DNA from: Xenorhabdus griffiniae
GTDB taxonomy: Bacteria; Pseudomonadota; Gammaproteobacteria; Enterobacterales; Enterobacteriaceae
DNA length: 64,000 nucleotides
NCBI RefSeq assembly: GCF_015163655.1
Contig: NZ_JADEUF010000002.1
Coordinates: 62,001-126,000, forward strand
Direction: 5' to 3'
Positions 10,471-19,459 of this stretch are shown here, piece after piece (position 1 is the first letter of the stretch; each line of letters starts with the position of its first letter). The notes below the pieces were generated by a model. The model was not told the DNA's origin. It searched no databases and was given only the letters and a program-made list of their open reading frames with translations. The translations under genes and the position numbers were made by a program.

Positions 10471-10534
10471 TATACCCATCTAACGTCAAGATGCGTGTGA
10501 TTTCTCCCTGCTTCGCGGGGAGAAATCAGGTTTC
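10471..10534. repeat. Partial palindromic repeat (half element)
   Basis: Left half plus centre of the dispersed family: TATACCCATCTAACGTCAAG, then GATTTCTCCC, the loop TGCTTCGC, and GGGGAGAAATC with AGGTTTC. The distal arm is missing. It lies eight bases beyond the end of ybgI and may terminate both convergent genes. Confidence 0.8.
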
Positions 10535-10541
10535 TAAAAAA

Positions 10542-11285
10542 TCAAGCCGGATTAGGAATATCGATAAAAGTCACATCCAACCCATAATTATTCGCCAGCC
10601 ATTCACCGAGTGCTTTGATACCATAGCGCTCTGTCGCATGGTGCCCTGCCGCAAAAAAATGCAGTCCCATTTCACGGGCAACATGGATTGTTTTTTCTGA
10701 TACCTCTCCTGTCACAAAGGCATCAACACCAAACTCTGCCGCCTGTTCGATAAAACCTTGACCACCACCTGTACACCATGCCAGCGTGCGGATCTCTTCG
10801 GGGGCATTATCACCACAATGCAGTATCTTTCTCTTCAGGCTTTTTTCGAGACGTTCAGTCAATTCTGTCGGTGTAATAGGTTGATCAAAAGCACCATGAG
10901 GAAGAAGAGTATCAATCTCACCGATAACTTTCACACCCATCTGACGGGCCAATTGGATATTGTTACCTAAAACAGGATGGGCATCTAACGGAAGATGATA
11001 ACCATACAAGTTGATATCATTACAAAGCAGTGTTTGCAAACGGCGACGCTTCATGCCACGGATAACCGGAGATTCATTCTTCCAAAAATATCCATGATGA
11101 ACGATGACAGCATCTGCCTCAAGGCGAACAGCTTTATCCAACAATGCTTGACAGGCTGTCACGCCTGTAATTACCCGTTGAACATGAGGGCGGCCTTCCA
11201 CTTGTAATCCATTGGGAGCGTAATCTTGAAATTCACGGATCTTCAATTCCGTATTGAGCACATGCTCCAATTCAACATTGTTCAT
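10542..11285 (-). CDS. ybgI: NIF3-family metal-binding protein YbgI
   Basis: Cytoplasmic toroid-forming protein of the NIF3 / DUF34 family, often labelled GTP cyclohydrolase 1 type 2 homologue; its true reaction remains unclear. The open frame extends further upstream, but the product beginning MNNVELEHVLN aligns with the E. coli start and is preceded by AAGGAG at good spacing, giving 247 residues. Metal-binding histidines are visible in ADAVIVHHGYFWKNE (about residues 52-66), in LPLDAHPVLGNN (about 98-109) and in the C-terminal AGHHATERYG. Its position between gltA and kdp is as in E. coli. Confidence 0.95.
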   Translation of the reverse strand: MNNVELEHVLNTELKIREFQDYAPNGLQVEGRPHVQRVITGVTACQALLDKAVRLEADAVIVHHGYFWKNESPVIRGMKRRRLQTLLCNDINLYGYHLPLDAHPVLGNNIQLARQMGVKVIGEIDTLLPHGAFDQPITPTELTERLEKSLKRKILHCGDNAPEEIRTLAWCTGGGQGFIEQAAEFGVDAFVTGEVSEKTIHVAREMGLHFFAAGHHATERYGIKALGEWLANNYGLDVTFIDIPNPA

Positions 11286-11355
11286 CACATTCTCCTTGTC
11301 ACTTAGCATTTTCTTCATCATAAAATACATACCTGCCATGGATTAAGTCAAAATA

Positions 11356-11429
11356 GATTGGTTATCACTTCAAGATGCGTGTGATTTCATATTGTGTTGT
11401 AAATTGCAACTTAAAGTTTAATGCGTATA
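11356..11429. repeat. Palindromic repeat lacking the central hairpin
   Basis: Carries both outer arms of the family, CACTTCAAGATGCGTGTGAT and the later AACTTAAAGTTTAATGCGTA. The G/C-rich central hairpin is deleted and the arms are joined by TTCATATTGTGTTGTAAATTG. It lies upstream of ybgI. Confidence 0.75.
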
Positions 11430-11436
11430 AATCCAA

Positions 11437-11477
11437 TATAAAACAAAACACCTTGCCAGCATAAACCGACAAGGTGC
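11437..11477 (-). terminator. Intrinsic terminator downstream of ybfA
   Basis: On the minus strand CACCTTG and CAAGGTG form a 7-bp stem, followed by TTTTGTTTT. It lies between two copies of the palindromic repeat. It would end transcription from ybfA before ybgI. Confidence 0.6.
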
Positions 11478-11485
11478 CAAGATGT

Positions 11486-11583
11486 TATATCAATCTCACT
11501 TCAAGATGCGTTTGATTTCTCCCCGCGAAGCGGGGGAGAAATCAGGTTTCATCGAGTGTTGTAACTTGAAGTTTAATGCGTAT
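11486..11583. repeat. Palindromic repeat, full copy
   Basis: Runs from TATATCAATCTCACTTCAAG to GTTTAATGCGTAT. The centre GATTTCTCCCC-GCGAAGC-GGGGGAGAAATC has its loop in the opposite orientation to the GCTTCGC loop of other copies. Confidence 0.85.
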
Positions 11584-11612
11584 GCCTGATTAGGCTCAGT
11601 CATCATGCCATT

Positions 11613-11822
11613 TTAGCGATTTCGAGTCTCTAAAGTCATTTCTGAACGTTCCAGCCATACTGGCTTATCACTGGTTTTTCGCCATACTTTATACAGATAG
11701 CTATAGAAACGGGCACGATCACGACGAAACAGCATAACAGGAAGCGCAATGACACCCAGTGATATAGCGCCAATACGTCGCAAGAGAACCTGATGCCAAG
11801 AGTATGCACGATATATAGACAT
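11613..11822 (-). CDS. ybfA: Small membrane protein YbfA (DUF2517)
   Basis: A 69-residue protein matching E. coli YbfA (68 aa). The block LPVMLFRRDRARFYSYLYKV followed by WRKTSDKPVW is the conserved core. One hydrophobic helix (about residues 13-31) suggests an inner-membrane location with a basic cytoplasmic tail. AGGGGG precedes the ATG by five bases. As in E. coli it is divergent from kdpF, which supports the assignment. Function unknown. Confidence 0.93.
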   Translation of the reverse strand: MSIYRAYSWHQVLLRRIGAISLGVIALPVMLFRRDRARFYSYLYKVWRKTSDKPVWLERSEMTLETRNR

Positions 11823-12170
11823 TGATACCCCCTCATGGGCTTAACCTGTAATATGCGTAAAATTTTATCTGATAAAATGAAAACTTACTACTCATCCGAC
11901 CACTTTTTTAGTGGTATAAATCACTTTTTTCTCTGATTTCGTAATTTAATTACAAAATTACACTTAAACAGAAACAAAACAAACAAAGTGAAAACAAAAA
12001 ATTAACTCAGCATAGTTTGCTACACTTGCTTTATGATGTTTTGTCGATGAATTCCACAGATCATTTATACTTTTTTTACGCTTTCAGGAACCTTTTAATA
12101 ACTTCTTTGTATGGTATTTCTATGCTGTAACTGACTATTTCTTAAAGAAATAAGCAAGGAGATACACCAC
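11823..12170. promoter_or_regulatory. ybfA/kdpF divergent control region
   Basis: A 348-bp A/T-rich gap with no gene seen. It should hold the promoters of ybfA and of kdpFABCD; a KdpE-operator-like sequence lies at 12064-12079. AAGGAG (12155-12161) is the kdpF ribosome site. Confidence 0.6.
12064..12079 (+). promoter_or_regulatory. KdpE-operator-like sequence
   Basis: TTTATACTTTTTTTAC agrees with the core of the E. coli kdpFABC operator bound by KdpE, as I recall it. It sits about 90 bp before the kdpF start. Its survival matters because no kdpE follows kdpD here. Confidence 0.6.
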
Positions 12171-12260
12171 ATGAATATCTTCCTGATCCTTGGCATTTTT
12201 TTGGTGACGCTATTGCTGGGCTATCTCATTTATGCGTTATTGAATGCGGAGGATTTCTAA
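12171..12260 (+). CDS. kdpF: KdpF, small subunit of the K+ ATPase
   Basis: A 29-residue single-helix membrane peptide, MNIFLILGIFLVTLLLGYLI followed by YALLNAEDF. E. coli KdpF is also 29 residues and shares LLGYLxYALxNAE. It stabilises the KdpABC complex. AAGGAG lies ten bases before the ATG, and its stop directly precedes the kdpA start with no gap. Confidence 0.96.
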   Translation: MNIFLILGIFLVTLLLGYLIYALLNAEDF

Positions 12261-13958
12261 ATGGCAACATCCGCTTTTTTATTGATTGCCAGTTTCTTGC
12301 TCATACTATTTCTATTGGGTAAACCGCTTGGTATCCTGATTGCTCGGCTCGTCGAAGGAGAGCTACCTTACTGGCTAACCAAAACAGAAACCATCTTATG
12401 GCGTTGTTGCGGCCTGCAAAAACCGGGCAGCAATGTCAAAGAAATGAACTGGTGGCAGTATGCTCTCACCATTCTCATCTTCAATATCGCCGGATTATTA
12501 TTACTGTTTACACTGTTGATCAGCCAAGGTCACCTGCCACTGAATCCACAACATTTTGCTGGCATGAGATGGGATCTGGCACTTAATACCGCGATCAGTT
12601 TTATCACTAATACCAATTGGCAAGCTTATAGCGGAGAAAATACCCTCAGTTACCTGAGCCAAATGGCCGGATTGACTGTTCAGAATTTTCTGTCTGCGGC
12701 AACGGGAATTGCTGTGGCTTTTGCCTTAATGCGGGCACTTTCCCGTCAAGGCACTAAAACAGTAGGAAATGCGTGGATAGACATTACACGTATCACTGTA
12801 TACCTCTTACTTCCGCTTGCAATCATTGTGGCTTTATTCTTTGTCAGCCAAGGGGTTATCCAAAACTTTTCGCCCTATGTCCTTATCCATTCTCTTGAGG
12901 GACAACAACAATGGCTCCCTATGGGGCCAGTCGCTTCCCAAGAGGCGATAAAACTTTTAGGAACTAATGGCGGAGGCTTTTTTGGGGCCAACTCAGCCCA
13001 TCCATTTGAAAACCCAACTTCACTTAGCAACTTTGTCCAGATCCTGGCTATTTTCTTAATTCCTTGTGCATTATGCTTCGCATTCGGTCTAGTTGTTGGC
13101 GACAACCGTCAGGGATATGCCCTGCTATGGGCAATGAGCATCATTTTCATTATTGCCACCAGCGTTGTGATGTATGCCGAAACCACAGGTAATGCCCAGC
13201 TCATACATCCCAATATCAGTAACCATTTTAATATGGAAGGCAAAGAAACTCGTTTTGGCATCCTGGCCTCTTCGCTCTATAGCGTTGTGACGACAGCCGC
13301 TTCCTGCGGTGCCGTAAATGCGATGCATGATTCCTTTACCGCACTGGGTGGCATGATACCGCTCTGGTTGATGCAAATCGGGGAAGTCATATTCGGTGGG
13401 GCGGGTTCTGGTCTTTATGGCATATTACTGTTCGTTCTGCTTGCTGTATTTATTGCGGGCTTAATGATTGGCCGCGCACCAGAATACTTAGGCAAAAAAA
13501 TCGATGTCTACGATATGAAAATGGTCGCACTGGCAATTTTAATCACGCCTTCGCTTGTTTTATTAGGCACGGCTTTGGCAATTTCAATCGATGCAGGCCG
13601 CAACGCTATTGCAAATCCCGGTGCTCATGGTTTCACCGAAGTGCTTTATGCTTTCTCATCCGCAGCCAACAACAACGGCAGTGCCTTTGCCGGACTCAAT
13701 GCCAATAATATCTTTTACAACCTATTGTTAGGCGTCATCATGCTTCTTGGCCGCTTTGGTATCATTCTGCCCGTTCTGGCAATCGCCGGTTCTATGGTTA
13801 ATAAAAAACGCCAGCCAATTAGCAATGGCACCTTACCGACTTACGGCTCGCTCTTCATTGGACTATTAATTCTGGTCATTTTACTGATTGGTGCCCTTAC
13901 GTTTATTCCTTCTCTGGCTCTTGGCCCTATCGCAGAACATCTACAACTTTGGCCGTAA
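12261..13958 (+). CDS. kdpA: K+-transporting ATPase, subunit A
   Basis: Potassium-binding and translocating subunit of the high-affinity KdpFABC pump, related to potassium channels. The 565 residues (E. coli 557) form about ten membrane helices. The four filter-type loops are visible: [10 protein letters not shown] (about residues 115-124), [19 protein letters not shown] (about 234-252), [10 protein letters not shown] (about 350-359) and [10 protein letters not shown] (about 470-479). It directly follows kdpF and precedes kdpB by 16 bp, so subunit production is coupled. Confidence 0.98.
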   Translation: MATSAFLLIASFLLILFLLGKPLGILIARLVEGELPYWLTKTETILWRCCGLQKPGSNVKEMNWWQYALTILIFNIAGLLLLFTLLISQGHLPLNPQHFAGMRWDLALNTAISFITNTNWQAYSGENTLSYLSQMAGLTVQNFLSAATGIAVAFALMRALSRQGTKTVGNAWIDITRITVYLLLPLAIIVALFFVSQGVIQNFSPYVLIHSLEGQQQWLPMGPVASQEAIKLLGTNGGGFFGANSAHPFENPTSLSNFVQILAIFLIPCALCFAFGLVVGDNRQGYALLWAMSIIFIIATSVVMYAETTGNAQLIHPNISNHFNMEGKETRFGILASSLYSVVTTAASCGAVNAMHDSFTALGGMIPLWLMQIGEVIFGGAGSGLYGILLFVLLAVFIAGLMIGRAPEYLGKKIDVYDMKMVALAILITPSLVLLGTALAISIDAGRNAIANPGAHGFTEVLYAFSSAANNNGSAFAGLNANNIFYNLLLGVIMLLGRFGIILPVLAIAGSMVNKKRQPISNGTLPTYGSLFIGLLILVILLIGALTFIPSLALGPIAEHLQLWP

Positions 13959-13974
13959 GAGTGTGAGGTAGCGC

Positions 13975-16041
13975 ATGAAAAATAAACAACAAGTATTATT
14001 TGAACCGACTTTAATTCGCCGTTCACTTATCGATTCGTTAAAAAAATGTCATCCGGCTCAACAATGGCGCAATCCGGTCATGTTCGTCGTTTATGTGGGA
14101 AGTTGCCTGACCACCATCTTATGGATTGGCCTATTAATGGGACAACTAACGGGTAGCGCACTTTTTACTGGTGCCATTGCTCTCTGGTTATGGTTTACCG
14201 TACTGTTTGCCAACTTTGCAGAAGCACTGGCTGAAGGGCGTAGCAAGGCTCAAGCCTCCAGTCTGAAAGGGGTAAAAAGAACTAATTGGGCAATCAAACT
14301 AGCATCATCCAACCGTGAGGCCGCAAAAGAAAAAGTCACTTCTGACACCTTGCGCAAAGGCGATATTGTATTGGTGGAAGCCGGAGAAATTATTCCTTGT
14401 GATGGAGAAGTCCTTGAAGGAGGAGCCTCCGTTGATGAAAGTGCTATTACCGGAGAATCAGCGCCAGTTATCCGCGAATCCGGTGGCGATTTTTCCTCTG
14501 TCACTGGTGGGACGCGAGTTTTATCAGATTGGTTAATCGTCGAATGCACCGTCAATCCGGGAGAAACCTTTTTAGACAGAATGATCTCAATGGTTGAAGG
14601 TGCCAGACGACGTAAAACACCCAATGAAATCGCCCTCACCATTCTGCTCACTGCACTGACCATTATTTTTCTGCTGGTCTGTGTCAGCCTGCTGCCTTTT
14701 TCCTTGTTTAGCGTTCAGGCTAACCAATCTGGCGCGCCTATTACACTTACGGTATTGATTGCTTTACTGGTTTGCCTGATCCCCACCACCATTGGTGGAT
14801 TACTGTCAGCTATTGGCGTTGCAGGTATGAGCCGGATGTTGGGAGCCAACGTTATTGCTACCAGCGGTCGGGCCGTTGAAGCCGCTGGGGATGTCGATGT
14901 TTTACTACTCGATAAAACGGGCACTATCACACTAGGAAATCGTCAGGCGTCCCAATTTTTACCCGCACCGGGCGTAACGGAACGGCAATTGGCTGATGCA
15001 GCTCAACTCTCTTCTCTCGCGGATGAGACACCGGAAGGACGCAGTATCGTGATCCTGGCAAAACAACGTTTCAATATGCGTGAACGCGATCTACGGGAAT
15101 TAAATGCCACATTTGTCCCCTTCTCCGCAATGACGCGCATGAGTGGAGTCAATATTGGTAATCGCATGATCCGCAAAGGCGCGGTCGATGCTATTCGTCG
15201 CCATATTGAAGCTAATCACAGCCATTTCCCGGATGTGATTGACCAACTGGTACAGCAAGTTGCACATAAGGGGGAAACACCCTTAGTTGTTGCTGAGAAC
15301 CAACAAGTTTTGGGTGTTGTTGCCTTAAAAGATATTGTGAAAGGCGGAATTAAAGAACGCTTCAGTGAAATGCGTAAAATGGGGATCAAGACTGTCATGA
15401 TCACAGGTGACAATCATCTCACAGCCGCTGCAATTGCCGCCGAAGCAGGCGTTGATGACTTTTTGGCAGAAGCCACTCCCGAAGCGAAACTTGCCCTTAT
15501 CCGCCAATATCAATCAGAAGGACGTCTGGTTGCCATGACAGGTGATGGTACAAACGATGCACCAGCGCTGGCACAAGCAGATGTGGCTGTTGCCATGAAT
15601 TCAGGCACACAAGCGGCGAAAGAGGCTGGCAATATGGTTGACCTGGATTCTAATCCCACCAAGTTGATCGAAGTTGTCCATATTGGCAAACAGATGCTAA
15701 TGACCCGCGGAGCCTTAACCACATTCAGTATTGCCAATGATATTGCTAAATATTTTGCCATCATTCCCGCGGCTTTTTCCGTAACGTACCCACAACTTAA
15801 TGTGTTAAACATCATGCACCTGCATTCTCCAGAATCGGCGGTACTGTCTGCGGTTATCTTCAATGCGATAATCATCATCTTTTTACTACCATTGGCCCTA
15901 AAGGGTGTCAGTTATCGCCCAATGAATGCATTGTCACTCTTGCGCCGGAATCTATGGCTCTATGGACTTGGTGGCCTGCTTGTACCTTTTGTGGGTATCA
16001 AGCTTATTGACATATTGCTCACTGTCTTAATGTTTAACTAA
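13975..16041 (+). CDS. kdpB: K+-transporting ATPase, subunit B
   Basis: Catalytic P-type ATPase subunit energising K+ uptake through KdpA at the inner membrane. The 688 residues match E. coli KdpB throughout. Visible motifs are the actuator TGES ([10 protein letters not shown], about residues 158-167), the phosphorylation site [13 protein letters not shown] (about 310-322), [11 protein letters not shown], and the hinge [20 protein letters not shown] (about 520-539). TGES includes the serine whose phosphorylation inhibits the E. coli pump. No inactivating change was seen. Confidence 0.98.
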   Translation: MKNKQQVLFEPTLIRRSLIDSLKKCHPAQQWRNPVMFVVYVGSCLTTILWIGLLMGQLTGSALFTGAIALWLWFTVLFANFAEALAEGRSKAQASSLKGVKRTNWAIKLASSNREAAKEKVTSDTLRKGDIVLVEAGEIIPCDGEVLEGGASVDESAITGESAPVIRESGGDFSSVTGGTRVLSDWLIVECTVNPGETFLDRMISMVEGARRRKTPNEIALTILLTALTIIFLLVCVSLLPFSLFSVQANQSGAPITLTVLIALLVCLIPTTIGGLLSAIGVAGMSRMLGANVIATSGRAVEAAGDVDVLLLDKTGTITLGNRQASQFLPAPGVTERQLADAAQLSSLADETPEGRSIVILAKQRFNMRERDLRELNATFVPFSAMTRMSGVNIGNRMIRKGAVDAIRRHIEANHSHFPDVIDQLVQQVAHKGETPLVVAENQQVLGVVALKDIVKGGIKERFSEMRKMGIKTVMITGDNHLTAAAIAAEAGVDDFLAEATPEAKLALIRQYQSEGRLVAMTGDGTNDAPALAQADVAVAMNSGTQAAKEAGNMVDLDSNPTKLIEVVHIGKQMLMTRGALTTFSIANDIAKYFAIIPAAFSVTYPQLNVLNIMHLHSPESAVLSAVIFNAIIIIFLLPLALKGVSYRPMNALSLLRRNLWLYGLGGLLVPFVGIKLIDILLTVLMFN

Positions 16042-16096
16042 CGATCTTTTCACTACAGCATACTTAAAAATCGGTGCTTCAAATAAGGTGATAAAA

Positions 16097-16696
16097 ATGA
16101 TCTGGTTACGTTCTTCCATTGTTCTGCTGGTATTGCTTAGTTTAATCACGGGAATAGCCTATCCATTACTGGTGACGGGAATAGCAGAATTTTTATTTCC
16201 CTATCAGGCTAAAGGATCGCTAATAGAGCAGAATGGCAAACTGGTTGGCTCTGAATTAATTGGTCAGAATTTTACCAAATCCATCTATTTTCATGGGCGG
16301 CCTTCCATGACAACTGAAAAACCGTACAACACGCTGTCATCTGGAGGCAGTAATCTCGCAGTAACCAACCCTGAACTGAGCAGCAAAATACACCAAAACA
16401 TTATCCAGGTACGTTTATTTAACCATCCCGCAACCTATCCAATTCCTGTTGATTTAATCATGGCATCGGGTAGCGGGTTAGATCCCCATATATCCCCTGA
16501 AGCAGCAGAATTCCAGGCACAACGAGTGGCGATAGCCCGTCATATGCCACTTGCTATCATCCATAACCTCATTGAGCAACACATTCAATATCCCCTGCTG
16601 GAATATATGGGGCAACCCATAGTCAATGTACTGGAACTGAATCTGGCGTTAGATAACCTGGACCCAAAAGGCAGATCAGAATATGGAACACAATGA
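16097..16696 (+). CDS. kdpC: K+-transporting ATPase, subunit C
   Basis: Single-span periplasmic-facing subunit that stabilises the pump and raises potassium affinity. The frame opens at GTG 16088, but AAGGTG is best placed for the ATG at 16097, giving 199 residues (E. coli 190). An N-terminal helix (about 7-26) is followed by the family blocks GSELIGQNFT, YFHGRPS, ASGSGLDPHISPEAA and QPIVNVLELNLALDNLD. Its last 14 bases overlap the kdpD start. Confidence 0.96.
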   Translation: MIWLRSSIVLLVLLSLITGIAYPLLVTGIAEFLFPYQAKGSLIEQNGKLVGSELIGQNFTKSIYFHGRPSMTTEKPYNTLSSGGSNLAVTNPELSSKIHQNIIQVRLFNHPATYPIPVDLIMASGSGLDPHISPEAAEFQAQRVAIARHMPLAIIHNLIEQHIQYPLLEYMGQPIVNVLELNLALDNLDPKGRSEYGTQ

Positions 16697-19400
16697 ACCA
16701 CAGCGCCCTGATCCTGATGAATTGCTGACACTGGCAAACGAAAAGCCCCGCGGTAAACTAAAAATCTTTTTCGGTGCTTGTGCGGGCGTCGGCAAAACGT
16801 ATGCCATGCTGCAAGAAGCTCAACGGCTGTTGGCGCAGGGGCTAGATGTCATTGTCGGTGTTGTTGAAACCCATGATCGATCAGAAACCGCAGCCTTATT
16901 GAAAGGGTTACCCCGATTACCAGCAAAATATTTCCGCCATAATGAACGCCGGATAGCGGCATTTGATATTGATGCCGCCCTTGCCCGCCATCCGGCCATT
17001 ATTCTGATGGATGAACTGGCATTCAGTAACCCTAAAGGTTCCCGCCATCCGAAGCGCTGGCAAGATGTTGAAGAATTACTGGAAGCAGGCATTGATGTAC
17101 TGACAACTATCAATGTGCAACATTTGGAAAGTTTGAATGATGTTGTCGGCGGCATTACCGGTATTCGCGTGCGGGAAACCGTTCCTGACCATATTTTTGA
17201 TCAGGCCGATGATGTTGTTCTGGTCGATCTTCCACCTGATGATTTGCGTCAACGGCTCAATGACGGCAAGGTTTATATTTCAGGTCAGGCCGAACGTGCC
17301 ATTGAACATTTTTTTCGCAAAGGGAACCTGATTGCCCTGCGTGAATTGGCGTTACGCCGCACGGCAGATCGCGTAGATGACCAAATGCGCGCTTTTCGTG
17401 ATACGCGAGGAAAAGAACCCGTATGGCATACGCAAGAGAATTTACTACTGTGCATTGGCTACAACGCCGGCAATGAAAAACTGGTTCGAAAAGCCGCTCG
17501 CCTGGCAGCAAAACTCAACTGCACCTGGCATGCTGTTTACGTTGAAACCCCCAAACTACATCGATTGCCAGAAGGCAAACGACGTACCATTTTGCAAGCC
17601 TTAAAGCTGGCACAAGATCTGGGCGCTGAAACCGCAACACTCTCTGATTCCGATGAAGAAAAAGCCGTCCTGCGCTACGCCAGAGAGCATAATCTGGGTA
17701 AAATTCTTATTGGCCGCTATTACAATTCACAGGTAAATTTCTTCGGCTTTAAATGGTATCGTGACTTTTCAGAGCGTCTGGGAAAGCTCGGTCCTGATTT
17801 AGATTTGATTATTGTTGCGTTGGAAGATAAAAAAAACGGCGACAAAGAGCCAAAAGATAACCGAACATTCAATGATAAATGGCGAGCCCCGATTCAGGGT
17901 TTTTTGATGGCTATCGTACTCTGCGCCCTCATTACCCTCTTTTCCCGCACTTTCTTGCTGACCCTTGACAAAGCCAACCTGGTAGCGCTTTATCTGCTCG
18001 GTGTTGTCATTATCGCGCTGTTTTATGGTCGTTGGCCATCTGTCTTTGCTGCTTTTGTCAATGTCATTAGTTTTGATCTTTTCTTTGTCCAACCACGTTG
18101 GTCATTGGAAGTCAAAAACATTCAATATCTGCTCACACTGGCCGTCATGCTGATTGTCGGGGCTGTTGTTGGCAACCTTACCGCAGGTATACGCTATCAA
18201 GCCAGAGTAGCCCGTTATCGCGAACAAAGAACACGGCACCTATATGAAATAACCCGTACACTGAGCAAGGCCCTGAATGAAGAAGACGTAGCGCGTATCA
18301 GCTATTACTTTCTATCCAACAGCTTTCAGGCAAAAACAGGCCTGCTGCTGCCAGATAACAATCAGCGTTTATATCAAGTGAAATCCCATAATGGTGGTCA
18401 GATGCAGATCGATGAAGCAATCGCCAAATGGTGTTTTGAGAAAAAACAACCTGCCGGAGCGGGCACTGATACATTACCGGGCGTCCCTTATCAATTATTG
18501 CCTATCGCTACGCCCTCGCAGGTTTTTGCCGTTCTTGCCATTGAATCCCCTAACCAGCGCCAGTTACTAGTACCGGAACAACAGCGGCTATTACAAATCT
18601 TCACGGGACTTATTGCCAATGCGCTGGAACGCTTGCACCTGACCCGCAGCGCAGAATCTGCCAGGTTAGAAACTGAGCGGGAACAACTGCGTAATTCATT
18701 GCTGGCAGCCCTATCTCACGACTTACTTACTCCGTTGACTGTACTATTCGGGCAGGCTGAAATACTGATGTTGGATTTATCGACAGAAAATTCGCCCCAT
18801 ACCCAACAAGTTAATCAAATTCGCCAGCAAATTCTCAGCCTTTCGCGACTGGTCAATAACCTGCTTGATATGGCACGACTGCAATCAGGTGGCATTCAAC
18901 TTAACCTTGAATGGTGTCCACTGGAAGAAATTGTCAGCAGTGCTTTGCGTTCTTTGGAACATACCCTCAATCGCAATACTGTAGCACTTTCTTTACCCAA
19001 CAATGTATTGCTGCATTGTGATGCCACCTTACTGGAACGTGTTTTTATCAACCTGCTGGAAAATTCCATTAAATATACCAGTGAACAGACTCCTTTAGGC
19101 ATACAAGCTACAATCGAGGAAAAAACTGCTCAGAAACAGGTGCATATTGAAATCTGGGATACAAACACAGGAATTCCACCAGAACAAGAAAAACTGATTT
19201 TTGATAAATTCTCACGCACCAGTAAAGAATCAGCGATACCTGGTGTCGGGCTAGGTTTGGCGATCTGCCAATCCATTATTGAAATCCACGGTGGAAAGAT
19301 ATGGGCAGCTAATAATCAAAAAGGGGGAACCAGTTTTCATTTTCTTCTGCCGTTGCAAGATCCACCAGATTTACATGGGGCATCTGCGGCAAAAATCTGA
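16683..19400 (+). CDS. kdpD: Sensor kinase KdpD, catalytic boxes altered
   Basis: Membrane sensor of K+ limitation, 905 residues (E. coli 894). Order: N-terminal KdpD domain with Walker A GACAGVGKTY (31-40), USP-like domain (about 250-370), four membrane helices (about 395-505), a GAF-like region, then the kinase core. Two kinase boxes differ from the family. The H-box reads SHDLLTPL, with His679 kept but the usual Arg replaced by Leu682. The G1-box reads DTNTG (826-830), where E. coli has DNGPG. The N-box (NLLENSIKY) and G2-box (GVGLGLAIC) look normal. No response regulator follows: the next gene is on the other strand 59 bp away. The protein may be a weak kinase, a phosphatase-biased sensor, or drifting; this is inference. 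Confidence 0.95.
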   Translation: MEHNEPQRPDPDELLTLANEKPRGKLKIFFGACAGVGKTYAMLQEAQRLLAQGLDVIVGVVETHDRSETAALLKGLPRLPAKYFRHNERRIAAFDIDAALARHPAIILMDELAFSNPKGSRHPKRWQDVEELLEAGIDVLTTINVQHLESLNDVVGGITGIRVRETVPDHIFDQADDVVLVDLPPDDLRQRLNDGKVYISGQAERAIEHFFRKGNLIALRELALRRTADRVDDQMRAFRDTRGKEPVWHTQENLLLCIGYNAGNEKLVRKAARLAAKLNCTWHAVYVETPKLHRLPEGKRRTILQALKLAQDLGAETATLSDSDEEKAVLRYAREHNLGKILIGRYYNSQVNFFGFKWYRDFSERLGKLGPDLDLIIVALEDKKNGDKEPKDNRTFNDKWRAPIQGFLMAIVLCALITLFSRTFLLTLDKANLVALYLLGVVIIALFYGRWPSVFAAFVNVISFDLFFVQPRWSLEVKNIQYLLTLAVMLIVGAVVGNLTAGIRYQARVARYREQRTRHLYEITRTLSKALNEEDVARISYYFLSNSFQAKTGLLLPDNNQRLYQVKSHNGGQMQIDEAIAKWCFEKKQPAGAGTDTLPGVPYQLLPIATPSQVFAVLAIESPNQRQLLVPEQQRLLQIFTGLIANALERLHLTRSAESARLETEREQLRNSLLAALSHDLLTPLTVLFGQAEILMLDLSTENSPHTQQVNQIRQQILSLSRLVNNLLDMARLQSGGIQLNLEWCPLEEIVSSALRSLEHTLNRNTVALSLPNNVLLHCDATLLERVFINLLENSIKYTSEQTPLGIQATIEEKTAQKQVHIEIWDTNTGIPPEQEKLIFDKFSRTSKESAIPGVGLGLAICQSIIEIHGGKIWAANNQKGGTSFHFLLPLQDPPDLHGASAAKI

Positions 19401-19459
19401 AACCGTTTCGCCCCCTAAACATCTTGCTATTAAAAGTAATCAAATAGTTCTCAATTTCG

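Noticed and set aside
14250..14663. 137-codon minus-strand frame inside kdpB
   Set aside because: It lies wholly antisense to a well-conserved P-type ATPase gene and shows no features of its own.
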